Origin: Chlamydiota bacterium
GTDB lineage: Bacteria > Chlamydiota > Chlamydiia > Chlamydiales > Rhabdochlamydiaceae
Assembly: GCA_013041585.1 (NCBI GenBank)
Contig: JABEVM010000231.1
Coordinates: 1 to 32,735 of the forward strand
DNA length: 32,735 bases
Reading direction: 5' to 3'
Notes under the pieces: model-generated
Databases searched by the model: none
Seen by the model: only the letters and a program-made list of their open reading frames with translations
What the model was told of the DNA's origin: nothing
Shown here: positions 25,626 to 32,735 of the stretch, piece after piece
How the letters are laid out: every line of letters starts with the position of its first letter
Numbering within the stretch: the first letter of the stretch is position 1
Made by a program: the position numbers and the translations under genes

Positions 25626-26942
25626 CTAACTCTCCCTATCTTGATTTTTTTTGGTTTTCCAAAGATTTTCGATGGTTTCTGGAAGAATAGAAAGAGTAAC
25701 TTCCTCTTCTACTCTTGAATTCATGTGTTTTAATTTAACTTTTTTTGCTTGCAGCTCTGACTCTCCAATAACAACGACATAGTCTGTGTGAAAGGAGTTT
25801 GCATTCTGTAAGCACTGAGACAATTTTTTCTGGCTAAAATCCATTTGCATTGGAACATGTGCATGTCTGAGATTGCAAAGGAGAGTAAAGCAAAATTCTT
25901 GGCTCTCATTGTCTAATGCGATTATGTAGACAAAAGGATGTGAGGGAATAGGGAATGTACAGTTCTGTTTTTCCATTGTATGCAAAATTCTTTCTATTCC
26001 GGATGCAAAACCGACAGCAGGTAGTGCCGGGCCACCGAGATCTTTGATCAGTTCATCATAACGTCCGCCTGCGCCAATCGTATTTTGCGCGCCTAGCTTG
26101 CCGCATGTGACTTCAAAAACTGTTTGGTTATAATAGTCCAAGCCGCGAACGAGTTTTGCATTGATCTCGTAGGATATTTTCATAGAATCTAAAAGATGAC
26201 ATACCGTTTTAAAATGAGCTTTGGAAGCTTCACTTAAGAAATCTAGTATTGATGGAGCATTTTCAAGCAAGGCTTGATCTTTCGGATCTTTAGAATCTAG
26301 GATGCGAAGAATATTTTTTGTGAACCGAGTTTTGCTGTCTTCGGATAGCTTTTCAAAATTCGGCTGTAAATAGGTAGTTAGAGCTTCTTTATAACTTCTT
26401 CTTGAAGACTCATCGCCTACGGAGTTAATAATAACAGAAAGGTCTTTGATCCCAAGCCTTCTATAAATTTCGCAAACCATGTCGATCATTTCTGCATCTT
26501 GATAAGGAGAAGAAAGGCCTACAACTTCGGCTCCAAACTGATGATGCTGTCTATACCTGCCTGCTTGGGGTCTTTCATATCTAAACATGGGGCCAATATA
26601 AAAGAGCTTAGTAATTTTTGCGGATTCGTACAGCTTGTTCTCGATAAAAGCTCTCATGACAGCAGCAGTTCCTTCAGGTCTAAGAGTTAGAGACCTACCA
26701 GCTTTATCAGGAAATGTGTACATCTCTTTTGTTACAATATCGGAGGAGTCGCCAACGCCCCTTGTGAAGAGATCAGTGTGTTCAAAAATAGGGGTGCGAA
26801 TTTCAGAAAAGCCGTAGTCGCTAGCTGTTTTTCTAAGTACTGATTCTACAAAAGACCACTTGTGAATTTCTTTCCACTGATCTTCCGTCTTAGCCTCTGC
26901 CGGCAAGATGTCAAAAGTCCCTTTGGGAATCGAGTGTTGCAT
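25626..26942 (-). CDS. hisS: Histidyl-tRNA synthetase
   Basis: This class II aminoacyl-tRNA synthetase has 438 residues. Motif 2 is MFRYERPQAGRYRQHHQFG. The two histidine-specific signatures are LVRGLDYYNQTVFEV and the glycine-rich GAGGRYDELI. Motif 3 is VGFASGIERIL. A C-terminal anticodon-binding domain occupies about the last 100 residues. It is the first gene of a hisS-mip-trmL operon on the minus strand. In C. trachomatis, as I recall, aspS lies between hisS and mip; here the two are five bases apart and aspS is not in the window. Confidence 0.96.
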   Translation of the reverse strand: MQHSIPKGTFDILPAEAKTEDQWKEIHKWSFVESVLRKTASDYGFSEIRTPIFEHTDLFTRGVGDSSDIVTKEMYTFPDKAGRSLTLRPEGTAAVMRAFIENKLYESAKITKLFYIGPMFRYERPQAGRYRQHHQFGAEVVGLSSPYQDAEMIDMVCEIYRRLGIKDLSVIINSVGDESSRRSYKEALTTYLQPNFEKLSEDSKTRFTKNILRILDSKDPKDQALLENAPSILDFLSEASKAHFKTVCHLLDSMKISYEINAKLVRGLDYYNQTVFEVTCGKLGAQNTIGAGGRYDELIKDLGGPALPAVGFASGIERILHTMEKQNCTFPIPSHPFVYIIALDNESQEFCFTLLCNLRHAHVPMQMDFSQKKLSQCLQNANSFHTDYVVVIGESELQAKKVKLKHMNSRVEEEVTLSILPETIENLWKTKKNQDRES

Positions 26943-27313
26943 AAACTTCCTTTTACATTTCTTTGAAATTATAGACTCTATTAGGGGAAACTCTCAAGAA
27001 AACTTATTTTTAACGGATCGGTTTTTAAGGCAAAATCAGAAATGGTAAAATGAATACAAATTTTTTGATAGGCATTTTTCCTGGGGGAATTTGTAAACTC
27101 TTAATTTTAAAGGAAATTTTACTAGATAACTTAAATTGCAGGTTTACAAGGTGTTGCCATTTTGACCCAAAATTCAGGGTTGTAACTTTGAGCTTATTTT
27201 GCTAGGATAGTGTCGATCTTTTTGTAAGACAGTAAATTTTGTGTTAAGTTTTGCTTAAAAGCAAGCTTAGATTGTGTTTTGAAACAGTTTAAATGATATA
27301 GCCTTTAGCGGCT

Positions 27314-27348
27314 AAATGTTAGAGATTGCAATTGTTAACATTTTTTTT
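27314..27348 (+). terminator. AT-rich hairpin with T-run upstream of uhpC
   Basis: AAATGTTA (27314-27321) and TAACATTT (27336-27343) form an 8-bp stem with a 14-base loop, ending in an eight-base T-run (27341-27348). No plus-strand gene precedes it, so if it terminates anything the transcript is unannotated. The stem is weak and it may instead be an operator. Confidence 0.25.
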
Positions 27349-27382
27349 GATTAGAAAATAAGAAGGCTAATTAAAGAAAAAA

Positions 27383-27412
27383 TTGACAAGTGAGATTGAT
27401 CCTAGTTACTTT
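27383..27412 (+). promoter_or_regulatory. Candidate promoter for uhpC
   Basis: TTGACA (27383-27388) is a perfect -35 hexamer; TACTTT (27407-27412) at 18 bp is a poor -10. The resulting leader would be about 25 bases and would contain the GAGGAAG ribosome binding site. Confidence 0.4.
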
Positions 27413-27444
27413 ACCCGAATTTAATAATTAATCGAGGAAGTTTT

Positions 27445-28872
27445 GTGAGTTTACTAGACCTTATCAGACCCGCTCCTTATATCGATGAAATCAAAGATGA
27501 TGAAACTGTAAAGAAAAACTACAAATATTGGAGAATACGCGTATTCTATAGCATGTATATAGGATATGTATTTTACTATCTTACAAGAAAAAGTTTTACA
27601 TTTGCTATGCCCTCTATGATGCAAGACTTGGGGTATACAAAGAGCGACCTAGGGATACTGGCGAGTATTTTGGCCCTTACCTATGGAGCTAGTAAGTTTG
27701 TTAGCGGAGTTTTAGCAGACCGGACCAATCCTCGTTTCTTCATGGCTATCGGTCTTATTTTAACGGGTGTCGTTAATATAGCATTTGGACTCTCCTCTTC
27801 TATTATTCTATTTGCGATTTTTTGGGGATTAAATGGTTTCTTCCAGGGCTGGGGATGGCCTCCTTGCGCTCGTCTTTTAACTCATTGGTATTCAATTAAA
27901 GAAAGAGGAACCTGGTGGGGTTCTTGGAACACATCTCATAGCGTGGGTGGATTTGCTATCCCTCTTATCGCTGCTGTATGCGCTCAATACTTTGGATGGC
28001 GCTATGCCCTTTATATTCCAGGAATTCTGTGTATAGGGGTTGGATTTTTTCTTATGAATCGCCTAAGGGATACGCCTCAATCGCTTGGCCTTCCTCCAAT
28101 TGAAAAATTTAATAATGACTATGCAACGAATCAGCACGGTAAGGAGCAAGAGCTCCCGATGAAAACTATCCTGTTTGATTACGTGCTACGTAATAAATTT
28201 ATTTGGATTTTAGCGATCGCTTATCTCTTTGTTTATGTCATTCGTACAGCGATTAACGACTGGAGCATGTTATTTCTAGTGGAAACAAAGAACTATAGCC
28301 AAATTACAGCAGGCGCTTGCGTTTCTTGCTTTGAAATTGGTGGAATTTTTGGCAGTTTTGTAGCGGGTTGGGCATCGGATAAAGTCTTTAAAGGTAGAAG
28401 AGGCCCAGTTAACGTTTTATTCAGCTTAGGCGTAATTTTTGCAATTGGAGCGTTTTGGCTTTCTCCTGCAGGTTCTGTTGCCTTAGATTCAGTTTTACTT
28501 TTCACGATAGGATTTTTAATTTTCGGTCCACAAATGCTAATTGGAATGGTCGCAGCGGAAGTCTCTCATAAAAAAGCTGCGGGATCTGCTACTGGATTTG
28601 TTGGATGGATCGCTTACTTAGGGGCGGCATCAGCTGGCTACCCTCTTGGAAAGCTTACCCAAGAATGGGGCTGGAGTAGTTTCTTTGTTATTCTTGCTGC
28701 TTGCGGAGCTATCTCCGTCCTATTGCTCCTTCCTTTATGGTCAATAAGAGCGAGAGTCATTTCTGCTCCTCACGAAGAACAAAAGAAGAACCCCTCTCCT
28801 GCGGAAACAAAAGCTGCAAAAGAGCTTTCTGAAGCAAAGGTTGAGAAAGTAACGGAATCTGTTGAAGTTTGA
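27445..28872 (+). CDS. uhpC: Hexose-phosphate transporter (OPA/MFS family, UhpC type)
   Basis: This major-facilitator antiporter of the organophosphate:phosphate family imports glucose-6-phosphate from the host in exchange for phosphate. The start is GTG with GAGGAAG seven bases upstream. About twelve membrane helices are visible. The OPA signature regions are present: YVFYYLTRKSFTFAMPSMM, SKFVSGVLADRTNPRFF, and NGFFQGWGWPPCARLLTHWY followed by ERGTWWGSWNTSHSVGG. A charged cytoplasmic tail of about 40 residues ends the 475-residue protein. In Chlamydia the orthologue is CT544, upstream of dnaE as here. Confidence 0.95.
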   Translation: MSLLDLIRPAPYIDEIKDDETVKKNYKYWRIRVFYSMYIGYVFYYLTRKSFTFAMPSMMQDLGYTKSDLGILASILALTYGASKFVSGVLADRTNPRFFMAIGLILTGVVNIAFGLSSSIILFAIFWGLNGFFQGWGWPPCARLLTHWYSIKERGTWWGSWNTSHSVGGFAIPLIAAVCAQYFGWRYALYIPGILCIGVGFFLMNRLRDTPQSLGLPPIEKFNNDYATNQHGKEQELPMKTILFDYVLRNKFIWILAIAYLFVYVIRTAINDWSMLFLVETKNYSQITAGACVSCFEIGGIFGSFVAGWASDKVFKGRRGPVNVLFSLGVIFAIGAFWLSPAGSVALDSVLLFTIGFLIFGPQMLIGMVAAEVSHKKAAGSATGFVGWIAYLGAASAGYPLGKLTQEWGWSSFFVILAACGAISVLLLLPLWSIRARVISAPHEEQKKNPSPAETKAAKELSEAKVEKVTESVEV

Positions 28873-28873
28873 C

Positions 28874-28902
28874 CGCAAAAATGAAACAATAACATTTTTG
28901 CG
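28874..28902. other. Perfect inverted repeat between uhpC and dnaE
   Basis: CGCAAAAATG-AAACAATAA-CATTTTTGCG has 10-bp perfect arms and begins two bases after the uhpC stop. No T-run follows, so it is not a textbook terminator. It may protect the uhpC mRNA end, attenuate read-through into dnaE, or bind protein. Confidence 0.5.
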
Positions 28903-28929
28903 ATATGTCACTTTCTAGAGAGTTTTCCG

Positions 28930-31900
28930 ATGTCTTGGGTTCCGCTTCACGTTCATTCTCAGTATTCTATTTTAGATTCAACTGCCTCTATTTCTTCTAT
29001 AGTAAAAAAAGCTGTAGAGCAAGGAATGTCGGCAGTTGCCTTGACAGATCAAGGCAACCTCTATGGCGCAATCGAGTTTTATAAGACTTGTAAGGCCGCA
29101 AAAATCAAACCCATTTTAGGGTGTGAGCTTTTTGTAGCTCCGGAGTCGAGGAAAGAGAAGAAAAAATCTCCTAATACACCGCATGGTTATCCGATTATCC
29201 TTTTAGCTAAAAATCTAAAAGGCTACGAAAACCTATGTAAGCTCAGTTCCTTAGCTTTCCTTGAAGGTTTTTATTACACCCCAAGAATTGATAAAGAGCT
29301 TTTGCAAAAATATCATGAAGGGCTTGTCTGCCTTTCTGGAAATTTACAAAGTTATTTAGCAACTCTTGCCGTTGAAGGTAAAGAGACGCAGCTTCTGGAA
29401 GAAGCGTTATGGTATAAAAGTCTTTTTGGAGAGGATTTTTATTTAGAAGTGCAAAGACATCCCATGAAGGATGAAGATATTAGAATGAGTGGGATCGAAG
29501 ATGAGCCTTGGCTTTATCAACGCTATCATGATTATGTCGGAAAGCAAGAAAGTATCATCACAGCTTTTCGCGCAGTTTCTGAAAAAACGGGAATTAAGTG
29601 CGTTGCAACAAATGATTCGCATTACATTGACCCTGAAGATTGGAAAGCTCATGAAATTTTAATGAATGTCCAATCCGGAACTCCTTGTGAAATTTGGGAA
29701 AAGGATTCTTTTGGAAACAACAAAAGAAAGATGCTGAACCCAAAACGAGATACTCTGAGCACGCATGAACTCTATTTTAAATCCCCGTCTCAAATTGCAG
29801 AGCTGTTTAGCGATTTTCCTGAAGCAGTAGCTGTAACGCTAGAAATTGCGGAAGGTTGCTCTCTTTCTCTAGATTTTACTGCGAAATATTACCCTGTCTA
29901 CGTCCCTCCTCATCTGGAAGGAAAGCAGCTTGATAAAGAGCAGCGCGCAAAAGAGGCTGCAGACTATTTGCGGCATTTGTGTCATGAAGGAGTAAAAAAA
30001 CGCTACACCCCAGAAAAACTTGCTAAGGTCCAAGAAAAGTATCCCGGAAGAGATCCTTTAGAAGTTGTGTATGATAGATTGAAATACGAACTTGAGATCA
30101 TTATTCCGAAAGGAATGTGCGACTACTTGCTGATCGTTTACGATTTTATCAATTGGGCAAAAAGACGCGGAATTCCTATGGGCCCTGGTCGAGGATCTGG
30201 AGCCGGATCTATTATTTTATATCTTATAGAAATTACAGATATCGAACCTCTTCGATTTAATTTGTTCTTTGAGCGCTTCATCAATCCTGAAAGGATTTCT
30301 TATCCTGATATTGACGTTGATATATGCATGGATAGAAGAGCAGAAGTGATTGATTATACGGTAGAGAAATATGGAAAAGATAAGGTTGCTCAGATCATCA
30401 CCTTTGGTACCATGAAAGCCAAGATGGCAATAAAAGATGTGGGAAGAGTGCTCAATGTTCCTTTGGTCAAAGTGAATGCGATTGCGAAACTTGTTCCTGA
30501 AGATCCAACGATTACACTTGAAAAAGCCTTAGAAATCGATCCCGAACTTCGCCAGCAGTATGAATCTGATGAAGAAGTGCATCGTTTAATGGACTTTGCT
30601 AAAAAATTAGAAGGCTGCGTTCGAAATACGGGAATTCATGCGGCGGGTTTAATTATTTGCGGCGATCCAATTATGGATCATATTCCTGTATGTTCTGCTA
30701 AAGACTCGGATATTGTAGCTACGCAGTTTTCTATGAAGCCTGTGGAATCAGTCGGCATGCTGAAAATTGACTTTTTAGGTCTTAAAACTCTTACTTCGAT
30801 TCAAAAAGCTGTCAATGCACTGCGCACAAGCCGAGGTATTGATATAGATTGGATTAACATATCGTTGGAGAATAAGGCGACTTTTGATCTTCTTAATCAA
30901 GGTAAAACACTTGGTATCTTCCAGCTAGAATCTGGTGGTATGCAGGACTTAGCAAAGCAGCTACAGATAGATAAATTCGAAGAAATTATTGCGGTCGGGG
31001 CACTCTATAGACCAGGTCCGATGGAAATGATCCCTTCTTTCATTCAAAGAAAACACGGAAAAGAAGCGATAGAGATCGACCATCCTCACATGCATGACAT
31101 CTTGTCAGAAACCTATGGGATTATGGTGTATCAAGAGCAGGTCATGCAAATCGCGAGTAAGCTTGCAAACTATACTTTGGGAGAAGGGGATGTTTTGCGA
31201 AGGGCTATGGGGAAAAAAGACAAAGAGGAAATGAATAAGCAAAGGGAGAAGTTTAGGCTTGGAGCTTTGCAAAATGAAATAGATGAAGAAACTTCCATGC
31301 GTATTTTTGATAAGGTAGAAAAATTTGCATCGTATGGTTTCAATAAATCCCATGCGGCGGCTTATGGTTTTTTAACTTATGTCACAGCCTTTCTCAAAGC
31401 GAACTATCCAAGTGAATGGATGGCAGCGTTAATGACATGCGACCGGGATGACCTTACTAAGGTTGCCAAGATTATTCGTGAATGCCAAGTTATGAATATT
31501 GCGATTTTACCCCCTGATATTAATGAGTCCGATAAAGAGTTTGTAGCTGCTGCAAGCGGGATTCGTTTTGCCATGACCGCCATTAAAGGTGTGGGAGAAG
31601 GAGTTGTAGAAATGATCTTGCAGGAGAGAAAAAAAGCGGGTCATTTTATTTCTCTATTTCAATTTTTTCAGAGAATGGATGTAAAGAAAATTGGCAAAAA
31701 AGTCATAGAGTATCTAATTGAAGCTGGTTGTTTTGACTTTACGGGTTGGTCAAGACAGTCAATGGTGGAGAGCGTTGATCCGATGTTTTCTGTTGTAAGC
31801 AGACAGCAGGAGGAAACGGCAAAGGGTGTGATGCACTTATTTGGTTTTGTAGAAGAGGAAAATCGTTTTACTGTACCTCCTCCTTTGAAAACAAGTACTC

Positions 31901-32685
31901 CTAGAGATGTGATCTTGCGCCGCGAAAAAGAACTTCTTGGTTTTTATTTAACTGGCCATCCTATGGATGCCTATAGAACTCTTATGCAGAGGCTATCTTG
32001 TGTACCTCTTGCTGAAATAGGGCGTCTGCCTAACGATAGCGTTTATCGTATTGCAGGGATCATAGAAACTGTACAGATTAAAATCTCTGCAAAGAGCCAG
32101 CGAAAATTTGCTATTCTTTCTGTAGGTGATGGATTCGAGAGAATCGAGATCCCTGTCTGGTCCGATCTTTATGAAGAGAAAACCGCTCTTCTTGTAGAAA
32201 ACCAATTAATTTATGCGGTGTTACACTCTGAAAATAGAGAAGGAAATCAAAGACTTAATGTAAAATGGATAGACGATCTCACTAGGGCCGATGAGGCTAT
32301 GATCTCGACTTGTGATACCTTATGTGAAAAGGTAAAAGGACAAGTGAAAAAAGCAGAGCATTCTGAGAAATACAGACAAAATTCTTCAAAAGATAAATCT
32401 ATGGAAAAGAAAACACAAGAAGTCAAAGCTGTCCTATCCAAGCTTGTTGTAAAACTTGATGTAAATCTCATGAGGCACAGCCATATACTAGATCTTAAAA
32501 ATATTTTTTACTCCTTTCATGGGAGTACACCGATTTATCTTCAGTTTTATGATACTGAAGTCAAATCGATCGCTACGATTGAAATTACCTCGCTTTATGG
32601 AGTTTCATATAGTCAAGAACTGGAAAAAGCTCTACAATCTCTTACATTTATTAAAGAAATTTGTTTAGAAGAGCTAAAGAAATAG
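28930..32685 (+). CDS. dnaE: DNA polymerase III alpha subunit
   Basis: This is the replicative polymerase catalytic subunit, 1251 residues, close to Chlamydia DnaE. The PHP domain opens with HVHSQYSILDSTAS. The palm shows GPGRGSGAGS at 418-427 and the catalytic acids Asp460 and Asp462 in PDIDVD, with the third, Asp614, in KIDFLGLKTL. The fingers include GIFQLESGGM and GFNKSHAAAYGFLTY. A tandem helix-hairpin-helix (IKGVGEGVVE) follows, then the OB domain beginning near YRIAGIIETVQIK. The C-terminal 150 residues are charged and match the chlamydial tail. The ATG has GAGAG upstream. It follows uhpC by 57 bases, a gap holding a strong inverted repeat. Confidence 0.97.
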   Translation: MSWVPLHVHSQYSILDSTASISSIVKKAVEQGMSAVALTDQGNLYGAIEFYKTCKAAKIKPILGCELFVAPESRKEKKKSPNTPHGYPIILLAKNLKGYENLCKLSSLAFLEGFYYTPRIDKELLQKYHEGLVCLSGNLQSYLATLAVEGKETQLLEEALWYKSLFGEDFYLEVQRHPMKDEDIRMSGIEDEPWLYQRYHDYVGKQESIITAFRAVSEKTGIKCVATNDSHYIDPEDWKAHEILMNVQSGTPCEIWEKDSFGNNKRKMLNPKRDTLSTHELYFKSPSQIAELFSDFPEAVAVTLEIAEGCSLSLDFTAKYYPVYVPPHLEGKQLDKEQRAKEAADYLRHLCHEGVKKRYTPEKLAKVQEKYPGRDPLEVVYDRLKYELEIIIPKGMCDYLLIVYDFINWAKRRGIPMGPGRGSGAGSIILYLIEITDIEPLRFNLFFERFINPERISYPDIDVDICMDRRAEVIDYTVEKYGKDKVAQIITFGTMKAKMAIKDVGRVLNVPLVKVNAIAKLVPEDPTITLEKALEIDPELRQQYESDEEVHRLMDFAKKLEGCVRNTGIHAAGLIICGDPIMDHIPVCSAKDSDIVATQFSMKPVESVGMLKIDFLGLKTLTSIQKAVNALRTSRGIDIDWINISLENKATFDLLNQGKTLGIFQLESGGMQDLAKQLQIDKFEEIIAVGALYRPGPMEMIPSFIQRKHGKEAIEIDHPHMHDILSETYGIMVYQEQVMQIASKLANYTLGEGDVLRRAMGKKDKEEMNKQREKFRLGALQNEIDEETSMRIFDKVEKFASYGFNKSHAAAYGFLTYVTAFLKANYPSEWMAALMTCDRDDLTKVAKIIRECQVMNIAILPPDINESDKEFVAAASGIRFAMTAIKGVGEGVVEMILQERKKAGHFISLFQFFQRMDVKKIGKKVIEYLIEAGCFDFTGWSRQSMVESVDPMFSVVSRQQEETAKGVMHLFGFVEEENRFTVPPPLKTSTPRDVILRREKELLGFYLTGHPMDAYRTLMQRLSCVPLAEIGRLPNDSVYRIAGIIETVQIKISAKSQRKFAILSVGDGFERIEIPVWSDLYEEKTALLVENQLIYAVLHSENREGNQRLNVKWIDDLTRADEAMISTCDTLCEKVKGQVKKAEHSEKYRQNSSKDKSMEKKTQEVKAVLSKLVVKLDVNLMRHSHILDLKNIFYSFHGSTPIYLQFYDTEVKSIATIEITSLYGVSYSQELEKALQSLTFIKEICLEELKK

Positions 32686-32735
32686 CTTCTTAAGGCTGTT
32701 TGATTGACAGAATAAATTTTTGTCCAGTACACTTC

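Larger units (their letters stand above)
26943..27444. other. 502-bp intergenic region between hisS and uhpC
   Basis: No convincing gene is present. It is AT-rich and divergent, so it must carry the hisS and uhpC promoters. Visible structures are TTGCTT-AA-AAGCAA (27251-27264), TTTAGC-G-GCTAAA (27304-27316), AAATGTTA-N14-TAACATTT followed by a run of T (27314-27348), and a TTGACA hexamer at 27383. A 51-codon frame at 27050-27205 has no good ribosome binding site and looks accidental. Confidence 0.7.

Noticed and set aside
27050..27205. 51-codon plus-strand open frame in the hisS-uhpC gap
   Set aside because: No Shine-Dalgarno sequence, no recognisable features, and such a length is expected by chance in AT-rich DNA.
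1..32735. CRISPR arrays, insertion sequences, prophage or transposase genes
   Set aside because: No regularly spaced repeats, transposase motifs or terminal inverted repeats were seen.

Overview
The window is a chlamydial chromosome segment, most likely from an amoeba- or arthropod-associated lineage outside the Chlamydiaceae. Three things point there. The early regulator EUO, known only from Chlamydiae, is present. The gene order follows two Chlamydia trachomatis blocks: tsp/gltX/euo/recJ/secDF/uppS/cdsA/cmk/plsC (around CT441-CT453) and trxA/spoU/mip/hisS/uhpC/dnaE (around CT539-CT545). Several genes absent from C. trachomatis (purA, a PI4-kinase-like protein, a sterol-glucosyltransferase-like enzyme) interrupt or extend these blocks. 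The DNA is AT-rich. Family level (Parachlamydia-, Simkania- or Rhabdochlamydia-like) cannot be settled by eye.

Layout. 1-1369 (-): gltX, cut by the window edge and interrupted by two in-frame stops, TAA and TGA, five codons apart. 1513-4138: a divergent accessory pair, a secreted HSL-family esterase and a eukaryote-like type II PI4-kinase/PI4K-gamma-like protein. 4181-6166 (-): the Tsp protease. 6438-6887 (+): euo, with palindromes upstream and a bidirectional terminator shared with the convergent rlmD/rumA-like gene. 6908-9963 (-): recJ followed by the RNA methyltransferase. 10076-14638 (-): fused secDF. 14915-21043 (+): a tightly packed run of purA, uppS, cdsA, a fused cmk-plsC, a GT1 glycosyltransferase and a GNAT acetyltransferase. 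21045-23927: a variable stretch with a winged-helix/DUF6314-like protein, a BPL_N-type amidotransferase-fold protein, a class I methyltransferase and tRNA-Leu(CAG). 24088-32685: trxA, the hisS-mip-trmL operon on the minus strand, a 502-bp intergenic region, uhpC and dnaE.

How the genes work together. The central plus-strand operon is a membrane-lipid module: UppS makes the undecaprenyl carrier, PlsC makes phosphatidic acid, CdsA converts it to CDP-diacylglycerol using CTP, and Cmk recycles the CMP released downstream. The Cmk-PlsC fusion physically joins two of these steps. UhpC imports host hexose phosphate, EUO controls the developmental cycle, and Tsp, SecDF and Mip act at the envelope. 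The most notable points are the PI4-kinase-like protein, because classical Chlamydia instead recruits host PI4-kinase to the inclusion, the Cmk-PlsC fusion, and the interrupted gltX.
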